Shown in pieces: positions 7,663 to 15,877 of a stretch of DNA of 64,000 bases. The DNA is taken from the NCBI GenBank assembly GCA_021083345.1, contig JAJGRE010000001.1:992001-1056000 (forward strand), read 5' to 3'. The notes under the pieces are model-generated. The model was not told where the DNA came from. It did not search any database and worked only from the letters and a program-made list of their open reading frames with translations. Position 1 is the stretch's first letter, and each line of letters starts with the position of its first letter. This DNA is from Calditrichales bacterium MX18-03. GTDB lineage: Bacteria; Bacillota; Clostridia; Lutisporales; Lutisporaceae. Position numbers and translations under genes: made by a program.

Positions 7663-9516
7663 ATGAGACGAAGGCTATTTTCAATCCTGGCAGTCATTTT
7701 GCTGCTGACCGGCTGCAGCATCAGGCAAGGGCAGCTGGTTGTGATACAGGATCAAAAACACGAAGAAACCTCGGCCAAAAGCCTGGCCTATGATTATCTC
7801 GGAGCATCCACACAGGATTTTCCGGTGGAAAAGTACGCCGAAGCCATTGCAAAAACAGGGACCCCTCTTCTCCCGATCGCTGTGTCCCCGGATTTCAGCA
7901 AGGTTTTTGCTTATGAGCCGGTGATCAACGGGCAGTTGGATGAAGCCAACAGCCGAACCATATCGGGCAATATGCTGCAGGAAATGGATCTGTATGTCAT
8001 CGGGGTTGAAAACCGGGAGGCTGTGAATCTGGGCCGGTTCGTCACTATCAAGGACTTCAGATTCGATGAAAGCGGCAATTACCTGGCTTTCATTGACGGC
8101 AGCAGCACCATTTATATGTACAACCTGCACTCCGGCCAGCTGCAAAAGCTCATCTCCGACCCAAAGCCCAATGCCTATAAGACCCTTAGCTGGTCCAAGG
8201 ATTCCAAGCGTCTGATCATCAATACGCGGATGGAATTCGACCTGCTGTCGAAGCAGTTTATCTCCATCGCGCTGGACAGCTATACGCCCTGTATCATGAG
8301 GAAGTACAACAGCAACAGCTACATTGTCCAGATGAAAAACAACGAATACAACGATATGATCGCTTTTTATGATTTCGATGACCGGAGCTATACCAGCATT
8401 GCCGGGGGTACCTATATCGATTCCGATAATACAAACGTCATCTATACCAAGGATGAAATGTACGGCTTGAATATCGTCAACCTGAGTACGCTGGAAAGCA
8501 AAACCATCGAAAACGGTCCGGTTTATGCCGCTTATGTGATGAAATCCACCGGCGAGATTCTGTACAGCACCCTTAATCCCGACTTGGAAAGTGCTTTCCG
8601 CTACCAGCTGGTGAAGCTGAATCCGGCTGATCTCAGCAAAGCCAGCATCAAGCTGAATTCTCCCACCTTCTATGTCAGTCCGGCCGAAGACAGGCTATAT
8701 TTCATCAGCAATTACGGGGAGAATAAGACAGAAGTGGATATTACAGGATTCAGGCAGAAAATGACCGAGCTTCGCTCCGATCCTCAGGACTTGTACAAAA
8801 TCAAGGCCACGATACTCAAAATGTACCAGTTGGACTATAAATACAGCGGCACCTATGAGAAATATGAGGAAAGATGCAAGGAGCTGTATGCCAATACCCC
8901 CCTGCCTGTGCCGCAGGAAGCCCTGGAAAACAAGCTGGTGGATTTCAAACGCTTCAATATGCCGCTGCCCATTGTGCATATGGAGAACCATATTCCGCCC
9001 AATATCCGGCTGGATAAGATCGTTATTTCGGAGAACATTGCCTCCGTCAACCTGGGCTTCTTCTATCTGAATGCCATGGAACTTGTGAAGGTAAACGACA
9101 ACTGGTATATCACCGGCTTCTCGACCCATCCCGATTCACAGCAGGTTAAGGATATTTTCTCGGTGGTCCGGGAGCATCTCAATGCCATCCGCGGAAGACG
9201 CTACGACGATGCCTTGAATCACTGGTATACAAAGGAAGACACCGACTTCTTGCTGAACCAGAGAAAAATCGTCAGTGAGCTTTTAAACAACGCAGAAAAG
9301 TACCGTTTCGAAATCGGTGAAATCGAGCTTTGGTCCAGCAGTCTCAATCATCGGGCGGAAACACCCGAGACTGCCGACGCCGCTAAAGTAAAAATCATCA
9401 TCAAGGAAGGTGCTAAGACTACCAAATATAAGCTGCTCCTGACCAGGGACTACGAAACAGGCTATAAGATATTGAGCTGGAATACCGATCCGTTGAGTAT
9501 ATCACAGTTGTTCTAA
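7663..9516 (+). CDS. Lipoprotein encoded with the two-component system, function unknown
   Basis: 617 residues with a lipoprotein signal peptide, RLFSILAVILLLTGC, with the lipidated Cys at residue 18. The first half has repeated short strands (SPDFSKVFAYEP, FDESGNYLAFIDG, SWSKDSKRLIIN, SPAEDRLYFISN) that read like a WD40/TolB-type beta-propeller. The last ~200 residues look like a separate alpha/beta domain. The ribosome site GGGAGGCGCACC precedes the ATG, 16 bases after the kinase stop, so it is the third gene of the operon. A role as an extracellular sensor partner or as the regulon's effector is inference; I do not recognise a named family. Confidence 0.8.
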   Translation: MRRRLFSILAVILLLTGCSIRQGQLVVIQDQKHEETSAKSLAYDYLGASTQDFPVEKYAEAIAKTGTPLLPIAVSPDFSKVFAYEPVINGQLDEANSRTISGNMLQEMDLYVIGVENREAVNLGRFVTIKDFRFDESGNYLAFIDGSSTIYMYNLHSGQLQKLISDPKPNAYKTLSWSKDSKRLIINTRMEFDLLSKQFISIALDSYTPCIMRKYNSNSYIVQMKNNEYNDMIAFYDFDDRSYTSIAGGTYIDSDNTNVIYTKDEMYGLNIVNLSTLESKTIENGPVYAAYVMKSTGEILYSTLNPDLESAFRYQLVKLNPADLSKASIKLNSPTFYVSPAEDRLYFISNYGENKTEVDITGFRQKMTELRSDPQDLYKIKATILKMYQLDYKYSGTYEKYEERCKELYANTPLPVPQEALENKLVDFKRFNMPLPIVHMENHIPPNIRLDKIVISENIASVNLGFFYLNAMELVKVNDNWYITGFSTHPDSQQVKDIFSVVREHLNAIRGRRYDDALNHWYTKEDTDFLLNQRKIVSELLNNAEKYRFEIGEIELWSSSLNHRAETPETADAAKVKIIIKEGAKTTKYKLLLTRDYETGYKILSWNTDPLSISQLF

Positions 9517-9524
9517 AAAAAGTT

Positions 9525-9552
9525 ATGCGCCCGTTGCAGGGCGCATTTTTAT
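9525..9552. terminator. Bidirectional terminator between convergent genes
   Basis: ATGCGCCC (9525-9532) and GGGCGCAT (9539-9546) form an 8-bp stem with a 6-base loop, with T-rich sequence on the right and AAAAAAA on the left, so it can end transcription from both sides. Confidence 0.8.
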
Positions 9553-10382
9553 TTGTTTATGGCTTTTTTCGGAATATCATAAGGCAACGGTATATACTGA
9601 ACCGACGGACGGCGCTGCTCAGGCTGCGGATACAATTCCATCAGCTCGTAAATCGCCTCCGGTATCTGGCAATTGATGTTCAGTCCCATTCCACCCAGTT
9701 CCTCGCAGGTAATGGGATAATCATGGGTCCACCTTCCCTCTGTAAAAATTCTGGACAACTCCAGCGCTTTTTCATGGGAATGGTTCTCCTTGAGGATCTT
9801 GTAGACCTCCTGCTGCACCTGCTTCATGGCTTTTTCTGCAATATCCGCCAGGATCAGCGTCCTGTCGTCGATCTCATTCCGGTCCTTCTGCTCCAGCACC
9901 TTCAGGATGGAGGCAGCCGGATACTCGCCCAGCTGCGGATCCACCGGACCCAATACCGCGTTTTCATCCATATGGATCTCATCCGCCGCCAGCGCCAGCA
10001 TGGTCCCACCGGACATGGCATAATGGGGTACAAAAACGCTGACCTTGCCCGGGTGCTTGGAGATGGCGTTGGCGATCTGCTCGGCTGCCAGCACCAGCCC
10101 GCCCGGCGTATGCAGGATGATATCGATAGGCATATCATCCGGTGTAAAGCGGATGGCCCGCAGGATCTGCTCCGAATCCTCTATGTTAATGTATTTTGAG
10201 ATAGGCAGCCCAAAAAGGCTGAGGGACTCCTGCCGGTGAATCAGAACAATGACGCGTGAACCCCGTTTCTCTTCTATCTCTCTAATTTTTCGCAGCCTGC
10301 TTGTCAGGACCCCTTTTTGTTTCATAAAGGGAATCAGCATATTCAGTAAAATAATGACCCATATGATAAAGCTGTAATCCAT
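9549..10382 (-). CDS. Membrane-anchored ClpP-fold serine protease (SDH proteinase family)
   Basis: 277 residues with one N-terminal membrane segment (SFIIWVIILLNMLIPFM) and a crotonase/ClpP-like core. IDIILHTPGGLVLAAEQIA forms the oxyanion region and HYAMSGGTMLALAADEI carries the likely nucleophile Ser, as in the serine dehydrogenase proteinase family (SppA/NfeD relatives). It probably degrades membrane-associated peptides at the cytoplasmic face. The start at 10382 is set by AAAGGAGGAAGAGT; a longer reading to 10412 lacks a ribosome site. It stands alone, convergent with the lipoprotein gene. Confidence 0.85.
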   Translation of the reverse strand: MDYSFIIWVIILLNMLIPFMKQKGVLTSRLRKIREIEEKRGSRVIVLIHRQESLSLFGLPISKYINIEDSEQILRAIRFTPDDMPIDIILHTPGGLVLAAEQIANAISKHPGKVSVFVPHYAMSGGTMLALAADEIHMDENAVLGPVDPQLGEYPAASILKVLEQKDRNEIDDRTLILADIAEKAMKQVQQEVYKILKENHSHEKALELSRIFTEGRWTHDYPITCEELGGMGLNINCQIPEAIYELMELYPQPEQRRPSVQYIPLPYDIPKKAINK

Positions 10383-10449
10383 ACTCTTCCTCCTTTGCCT
10401 GCGTTCTTTCAATCATTATAGCATGCAGCGGGCACTGGGATAAAGGATT

Positions 10450-10872
10450 TCATGAGTATCAACCGATCGATAACCGTCGGTATCCCAAGCATTCTCATAC
10501 CTCCGTCAGGCTTTGGTATCTCTACTCGCCTGACTGCCTGTGGTTTGTAAATCCCCGTAAGAATAGCTTGCTTGAGGGCTTCGCCATTTTGCTTCAGGAG
10601 GGCAGAAGTTCATCCACCTGCATTCCATTCAAGCCGTGGCTTCCACCATTGGACTTGACTCGTTTGAATGCTCCGTTCAGATTGTCTTTGTCAAGTATCC
10701 GATCAAGCAATCCACTCCCACTTTCCTGCATGCCGGTTTCTCCATTTTCAGGTGCCGGATGAACACTCTGCACTCCCTCAGTATCTTGGGCTTCTATCCC
10801 TACCTTCTGAGGCCAGTCTCCATATCCATATGAAGTTGTCTGCGTTCCTTGTGTCCTTCTCGAACCTTTCAT
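10450..10872 (-). pseudogene. ltrA: Group II intron reverse transcriptase/maturase, truncated and frameshifted
   Basis: From the ATG at 10872 (ribosome site AGGAGG) the reading gives SGLLDRILDKDNLNGAFKRV and NGGSHGLNGMQVDELLP, the N-terminal part of LtrA-like maturases. A one-base loss near 10602 brings in a stop, but the next frame continues LLKQNGEALKQAILTGIYKP and VRRVEIPKPDGGMRMLGIPT up to VIDRLI. There the match ends, at about 10450. The palm with the YADD catalytic pair, the X domain and any endonuclease domain are missing, so it cannot work. Confidence 0.88.
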
Positions 10873-11288
10873 ATTTCAAAACCTCCTGATGTTAAGCCCT
10901 TCCCAGCACGTTCATGACCGGCTGGTACTATGGCCTCTGTTGACTTCTGACAGTTCAAACATACATCACTGCCTGGGTTGCTGCTTAGAAATTCATCACT
11001 GCAGCTTATCTGCCAGACCTCCGCGGGTAAGCTCGCGCGCCTTCATCCCATATACCTGCTGCATTTTCACCGTAGGCCTCGGATAGCATTGGACTTCATT
11101 TTGGTTTGCAAACTCGTCCGGCTTACATATGCCTTATATGCAGTTTCTGTTCGTCAGGCCGGGACTTTGCCTCCGGCTTCCTTCAAATTCCACCTCACGG
11201 TGGACACCCTTGCCCTTGACTAGTGGTTGGTGCTATCAACCCCCACAACGGACTTTCACCGCCAAGCTCGCGCGCATGCCGCGCGCAC
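10450..11288 (-). mobile_element. Truncated group II intron (class C-like), 5' portion
   Basis: Read on the minus strand, the intron begins GTGCGCGCGG at 11288, matching the GUGYG 5' end of group II introns. About 400 bases of structured RNA (domain I region) lead to the maturase ATG, including GAAGTCAACAGAGGCCATAG just ahead of the open reading frame, a familiar segment of bacterial introns. The 3' half (rest of the maturase, domains V and VI) is deleted. Its 5' end sits 8 bases after a terminator stem-loop, the characteristic target of bacterial class C introns. The class assignment is inference from this context. Confidence 0.8.
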
Positions 11289-11296
11289 AAACCGAG

Positions 11297-11326
11297 ACAG
11301 ACGGCTATCGCATGATAACCGTCTGT
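11297..11326 (-). terminator. Terminator hairpin used as group II intron target
   Basis: ACAGACGG (11297-11304) pairs with CCGTCTGT (11319-11326); the stem extends inward by four pairs after one mismatch, with a GCAT loop. It ends the small gene stopping at 11338. The usual T-run is cut short (CTCGGTTT) by the intron's 5' end at 11288. Confidence 0.75.
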
Positions 11327-11337
11327 TTTATATCCAC

Positions 11338-11981
11338 CTATTTTTGCTCAAGAATCTGTTTTGCAAAAGCTTGCATTTCTTCTTTTGTAATTCCACTATC
11401 CTTGTTCATCTCAAGCTCTTCCTGTAGAAATTGTCCGGATGCATACCTTTGAAGAGTGTACTTCATGTCATTGTCTCCGGCTTTCAAAAGAAAACTTCCG
11501 CAAGCCTTTATCCATTTCCATTCGTTCTCTTTTACTAGAGCTTTTGCTATATCAACTAATGTATCATTATTTTTTGTTTCAGTAAACGCTACTGCGTCCT
11601 CATCTATCCCCACAAAATTACTATTCTTGTTTTTATAGATTAATAAAGTATTATTTAACAAGTAGCATCTTAATTCATTAGTTACAATAAGTGTTACTAT
11701 TTGTGGTTCTCTAAAATCTGACTCTACACCGTAATACCCAATATTATTTTTTGTAGGGACATCTACAATTTTTACCCATGTTTCATAATCTGGAAAATTC
11801 TTTGTCTCATACAGTAGAATAAACTCGTCTCCATGGTTTGTTACAATTTTTTTTCACCTTTTGCAACTATGTTATTAGAAGATCTAAGCATGTCTAAAGT
11901 CTTAATCATGCCATATACGTTCAATACTATGAAAACTGCAAACAATATAAGTAGTAACATTATAATCCTTTTTACTTTCAT
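11338..11981 (-). pseudogene. Small membrane-anchored protein of unknown function, frameshifted at an A8 run
   Basis: The ATG at 11981 (ribosome site AAGGAGTGTTTT) starts MKVKRIIMLLLILFAVFIVL, a membrane anchor or signal sequence, and runs to a stop right after a run of eight A on the coding strand (complement of 11847-11854). With one extra base the frame continues without interruption as KKIVTNHGDEFILLYETKN through to QAFAKQILEQK at 11338, about 214 residues in all. So this is one gene with a homopolymer frameshift: a real mutation, a base-calling error, or transcriptional slippage. The codons are AT-rich compared with the flanking housekeeping genes. I do not recognise the family. Confidence 0.7.
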
Positions 11982-12000
11982 AAAACACTCCTTAATAGCC

Positions 12001-12177
12001 TCACTCTACCTTATTCCATATGTAATCTGATAATGCATGAGCAATAGCCTCAGTTTGATTTGTTATTGGATTAATATCTTCAAGTATTGGCCATTTAAAA
12101 AGTTCTGTTTCAAAGCCAGCAAAATAAGGATATGTATATTTGTATGCCTCAAGATATAGATTTTCTTTGTTGGAATG
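12001..12177 (-). pseudogene. C-terminal fragment of an unknown gene interrupted by the IS3 element
   Basis: An open frame entering from the IS edge reads GHSNKENLYLEAYKYTYPYF, then ETELFKWPILEDINPIT and ends SDYIWNKVE with a stop at 12001. It is followed after 19 bases by the frameshifted gene at 11981, so the two were probably one operon. The 5' part may be on the other side of the IS, where an ATG at 13499 with a GGAG site starts MSKTGGVYLNGLP and runs straight into the IS end. Family not recognised. Confidence 0.55.
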
Positions 12178-12243
12178 CCCTAAAAAAAGTAGAGTCTCCT
12201 AGAAATAGTAAATAGTCACTTGAATACAATTATATCAACACAC

Positions 12244-13113
12244 TTAAGCACTTGCAAATTTCTGCCAGTACTCGTGTGGGGTTTGATATCCTAGTGCAGA
12301 ATGCAGACGCTGCCTATTATAAAAAACCTCGATATACTCAAATATTTTGTTCTTAGCCTCATTCCTTGTTTTAAAGCGTTCTGAATATATTAGTTCCTTT
12401 TTTATTGTCGCATGGAAGCTCTCTGCCGGTGCGTTATCGTAGCAGTTACCCCTGCGACTCATGCTGCCTCTTATTTTAAATCTTCTCAGCAATTCCCGGT
12501 ATTCTTCGCTGGCGTACTGTACACCCTGATCGGAATGGCAAATAAGACCTTCGCCTGGCTTTCGGTCTGTTACAGCTCTATTCAATGATTTAATAACTAT
12601 GTCTCTCTTTAAGCTTTCTGACATCGCCATTCCAACAACCTTGCGGTCAAACAGGTCAATATGGGTAGCAAGATATAACCACCCCTCATCCGTCGCTACA
12701 TATGTAATGTCAGAAACCCACACCTGATTCGGCACTGTAGCACAAAAGTCTTGCTGCAGAAGATTCTCATAGACTGGTAGCCCATGCCTTGAATTCGTTG
12801 TGGCTGCTTACTTGCGCTTGCCTTTAGCATAAATGCCATACTTTTGCTTTATCCTGCCAATCCTTCCTTCGCTTACCTCTTTACCTTCCCGCGCCAGCGC
12901 CTCTTTTATACGCCTTGTGCCATAGCTCTCCCTTGATTTCTTGTGAATTCTTTTAATGTCTCTAAGAAGCTCGACTTCAGCTTTAGCCCTTTTGCTCTCG
13001 CCTCTGTCTCTCCATTTGTAAAATCCACTTTCGGACACCTTCAAAACTTGGCACATCTTCTTGATCCGAAAGATGCTCTTATGTTGTTCGATGAACTCAT
13101 ACTTCAGCTGTTT
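12244..13113 (-). pseudogene. IS3-family transposase orfB (DDE integrase), nonsense mutation
   Basis: The frame begins in the orfA overlap, passes MCQVLKVSESGFYKWRDRG and SRESYGTRRIKEAL, meets a TAA at 12808-12810, and then continues in the same frame: [65 protein letters not shown]. The three catalytic acids (D of SDITYV, D of HSDQG, E of AESFHA) are intact. Only the single stop, replacing a sense codon before AATTNS, breaks it. In intact relatives orfA and orfB are joined by -1 frameshifting. Confidence 0.87.
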
Positions 13114-13406
13114 TCTATTTTTGAGAAGATGTGCACCGCTTTTTTTAGTATCGCAATCTCTTCCTCCTTATCCTTAAGAAGCTTCTCCAATTCATGGATT
13201 CTCGACTTATCTTCTTTATTGACTGCTGGTTTAGGAGAAGATAAGATCGGGATACCCCTCCTCTTTTTATACTGGCTGATCCACTTATATACGCTGTTTT
13301 TGTTAATTCCCAGTTCGGCTGCAATCTGGTTGCCACTTTTCCCACCCTCGGTAGACATCCTTGCTATTTGCTCCTGTTGCTCCAAATCATATCTTTTGGC
13401 TGACAT
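13104..13406 (-). CDS. IS3-family transposase orfA (helix-turn-helix subunit)
   Basis: 100 residues starting MSAKRYDLEQQEQIARMS, with a helix-turn-helix (SGNQIAAELGINKNSVYKWI) and a C-terminal leucine-zipper-like coiled coil (IHELEKLLKDKEEEIAILKK). This is the DNA-binding half of IS3-type transposases. The ribosome site AAGGGG 8 bases before the ATG supports 13406. It overlaps the orfB frame at its 3' end. Confidence 0.88.
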   Translation of the reverse strand: MSAKRYDLEQQEQIARMSTEGGKSGNQIAAELGINKNSVYKWISQYKKRRGIPILSSPKPAVNKEDKSRIHELEKLLKDKEEEIAILKKAVHIFSKIENS

Positions 13407-13673
13407 AAAAACAACCCCTTTCAAATAGTATAGTTGCCATTTTGGACTCTACTTTTTCAGGGGTAGTCCATTCAAATATACCCCTCCTGTTTTCGACATA
13501 CTATCTCCATTTTGTCGAGTTTCCTTTATAACAGCAATGCATGTTATTTAAATTGTATGTCTTCTTGTGTAAACTGCATCTTGGAGCTTATTTATGCCAT
13601 TCATGTACAAATTGATACCATTCACATGGTTCATTTTCATTTTCCGGGGCATTCTAATTCCGAGGTGAAGAAA

Positions 13674-13841
13674 ATGTATCATGAAGAGAATAGGAAGCCC
13701 ACGGACTACACCGTTATTCCTATGGCCAGCATGATCAACGCGGGCAGTGTCATTTTTTTTGGTGAAGACCCCGGTGTCATCGGCAACTTGTCGGATGAAT
13801 ACGATGAAAGGGAAGAAACCATACGCAAGCTGTCGCGCTAG
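13674..13841 (+). CDS. Small hypothetical protein (55 residues)
   Basis: Starts MYHEENRKPTDYTVIPM at 13674 with the ribosome site GAGGTG 6 bases upstream. The frame is open further upstream but without a site. The sequence is acidic at the end (SDEYDEREETIRKLSR) and has no Cys, membrane segment or signal. It stands alone between the IS element and a bidirectional terminator, convergent with the ABC exporter operon. I do not recognise it. Confidence 0.6.
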   Translation: MYHEENRKPTDYTVIPMASMINAGSVIFFGEDPGVIGNLSDEYDEREETIRKLSR

Positions 13842-13886
13842 CTGATTCAACGGATGAAAAGCACTTTTCCGCTGTAAAGCCGCCTC

Positions 13887-13940
13887 AAAAAAAAGTCCGG
13901 GATGTGCTGCCTCTTCAGGCCGCACATCCCGGATCTCTTT
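13887..13940. terminator. Strong terminator ending the ABC exporter operon
   Basis: TCCGGGATGTGC (13896-13907) pairs with GCACATCCCGGA (13922-13933). On the minus strand the stem is followed by a run of eight T; on the plus strand by TCTCTTT. It can serve both convergent units. Confidence 0.85.
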
Positions 13941-15072
13941 AATCCAGCGTCTTTTTAAATTTTTTCATGGTGATCAGAATGATGGCTGCAATGATGATGA
14001 CCAGCATCACCGTAGCATTGGACAAATGCGCCAGCCCCACACCCTTTACGATGATCCCCCGAAGGATGACCAGGAAGTAAGTAATGGGAAAGGTGCTGCT
14101 AATGGCATATACGATGTCGGGCATGGCTTCCCTTGGGAACATGAAACCGGACAGCAGCACGCTGGGCAGCAGAAAAAGCATGGCAGCCTGCATGGCCTGC
14201 AGCTGGCTTCTGGCAACGGTTGAAATCAGCATGCCCATTGCAAGGGCGCCTATCAGGAAGAAGAAGCCCAAAAGGATCAGAAGTACCAGGCTGCCCTTCA
14301 CCACAACGCCAAACAGGAAGTAACTCAGGATCAATATGATAAGGTAATCATACATACCGATGAACACATAGGGGATCAGTTTTCCAATAATCAGCTCCAA
14401 TGAGGTAACCGGTGTCATGATCAGCTGCTCGATGGTTCCCCGCTCCCTTTCCCTGACCATGGCAAAGGCAGTCAGGATAATGGTAATGTTCTGCAGAATC
14501 AGTCCCATGACGCCCGGCACATTGAATTTGCTGCTTTCCAGGGTGGGGTTGTACAGCACCAACGGTTTGGCGCTGACTCCCGGGGCTGATGCCGCCAGCC
14601 TTCCGGATTTTTCTGCACTCAGCTCCTTGATCTTAATGGAATAGTTGTTGGCCAATATCACGGAGTAGGACATGGCCGTCCTGGCGATGGTGGGATCGGA
14701 CCCGTCCACCAACACCTGGATTTCTGCTGTTTTCCCCTTTTTCAGCTCCTTCAAATAATCCGGCGGTATCACCAGTCCCACCTTGACAACGCCTTGGTCG
14801 ATATATGCCTCGACATGGTCAGGGGACGCAAGCATTTCGGACACTTTGAAATAGCTGGAGTTGTCGAACTTCCTGATCAATTCCCGGCTTTCGTAGGTCA
14901 TGCTGCCGTCGTAGACAGCCAGCTTCACCTGATTGACATCGGTATTGACTGCAAAGCCGAACAGGAGCAGCATCATGATCGGCGCCACGAATGCCATGAT
15001 CAGGCTGGCCTTGTCCCGGCGGATATGGATGATTTCTTTTTTGGTAACGGTCAAGAGCCGTCTCAGCTTCAT
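13939..15072 (-). CDS. ABC-2 type exporter permease (YbhR/YhhJ-like)
   Basis: About 377 residues: a cytoplasmic start (MKLRRLLTVTKKEIIHIRRD), TM1 (LIMAFVAPIMMLLLFGFAV), a large extracytoplasmic domain of about 150 residues, then five membrane segments including the EQLIMTPVTSLELIIGKLIPY motif of ABC-2 permeases. It is the membrane channel of the drug-export operon with the ATPase and HlyD-type protein upstream. The start at 15072 (GGGAG 8 bases upstream) is preferred over GTG at 15081 and lies next to the ATPase stop. Confidence 0.87.
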   Translation of the reverse strand: MKLRRLLTVTKKEIIHIRRDKASLIMAFVAPIMMLLLFGFAVNTDVNQVKLAVYDGSMTYESRELIRKFDNSSYFKVSEMLASPDHVEAYIDQGVVKVGLVIPPDYLKELKKGKTAEIQVLVDGSDPTIARTAMSYSVILANNYSIKIKELSAEKSGRLAASAPGVSAKPLVLYNPTLESSKFNVPGVMGLILQNITIILTAFAMVRERERGTIEQLIMTPVTSLELIIGKLIPYVFIGMYDYLIILILSYFLFGVVVKGSLVLLILLGFFFLIGALAMGMLISTVARSQLQAMQAAMLFLLPSVLLSGFMFPREAMPDIVYAISSTFPITYFLVILRGIIVKGVGLAHLSNATVMLVIIIAAIILITMKKFKKTLD

Positions 15073-15073
15073 C

Positions 15074-15865
15074 TCAATCACTCCCGCCTTCCCGCCTGTG
15101 GCGCTTCATTTCTTTGAAGGAGGTCACAACCTCCTTGTTGCTCAGCTGCTTGACATAGTCTATGAAGATATCCTCCAGGTTCTGTGTATGATGCTTTCTG
15201 TAAAGCTCCTGGGGCGTATCGATGGTAATCAGGTCGCCGTTATAAATGAAGCCGATGATGTCGCATACCGATGCTTCATCCATATAGTGCGTCGTTACCA
15301 GTACAGTGATCCCTCCGCTCACCAGCTGTGTGATGGAGCTCCAGAACTCGCGTCTGGATACCGGGTCCACCCCTGCTGTGGGTTCATCCAATATCAGCAA
15401 GCTGGGATTGTGGATCAGGGAGCAGCCCAGTGCCAGCCGCTGCTTCCAGCCTCCGGACAGTGTCCCGGCCAGGCTTTTTTCCTTGCCCTTCAGATTTGCC
15501 ATTTCGATGAGCTGCCGCTTCCTTTCCGCCAGCTCCGCCTTGCCCATCAGATAGATGTTTCCGTAAAAATCCAGGTTCTCCTCAACGGTCAGATCCTCAT
15601 ATAAACTGAACTTCTGCGACATATAACCAATGTTCTGCTTTATTTTCTCCGTATCCTTAACAAGATCGCAGCCCATCACCCGGCCTTCTCCCGAAGTAGG
15701 CCTTAGTACGCCGCATATCATCCGGATGGTGGTAGATTTGCCTGAACCGTTGGGACCCAGGAAACCAAAGATCTTCCCCTTGGGTATGTCAAAGGAAATA
15801 CCGTTGACGGCCGTAAAGCTGCCGAATTTCTTGGTCAGGTTTTTGATTGAAATTGCCATCTCCAT
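15074..15865 (-). CDS. ABC exporter ATP-binding protein (YbhF-like)
   Basis: Walker A GFLGPNGSGKSTTIR, signature LSGGWKQRLALGCSLIHNP, Walker B LLILDEPTAGVDP and the switch His in LVTTHYMDEAS are all present. The ATG at 15865, 6 bases after GGGTG, gives MEMAISIKNLTKKFG; a GTG at 15874 is also possible. It lies 12 bases from the HlyD gene and next to the permease gene, so the three form one exporter. The order regulator-HlyD-ATPase-permease resembles E. coli ybiH-ybhGFSR, here with a single permease gene. Confidence 0.9.
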   Translation of the reverse strand: MEMAISIKNLTKKFGSFTAVNGISFDIPKGKIFGFLGPNGSGKSTTIRMICGVLRPTSGEGRVMGCDLVKDTEKIKQNIGYMSQKFSLYEDLTVEENLDFYGNIYLMGKAELAERKRQLIEMANLKGKEKSLAGTLSGGWKQRLALGCSLIHNPSLLILDEPTAGVDPVSRREFWSSITQLVSGGITVLVTTHYMDEASVCDIIGFIYNGDLITIDTPQELYRKHHTQNLEDIFIDYVKQLSNKEVVTSFKEMKRHRREGGSD

Positions 15866-15877
15866 CGCACTCACCCG

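Larger units (their letters stand above)
12178..13463 (-). mobile_element. IS3-family insertion sequence, defective
   Basis: About 1.29 kb bounded by imperfect inverted repeats: CCCTAAAAAAAGTAGAGTC at 12178-12196 and the complement of CCCCTGAAAAAGTAGAGTC at 13445-13463. It carries the two overlapping frames orfA and orfB of the IS150/IS3 type. No clear target duplication flanks it. orfB has an in-frame stop, so this copy should not transpose by itself. Confidence 0.85.
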
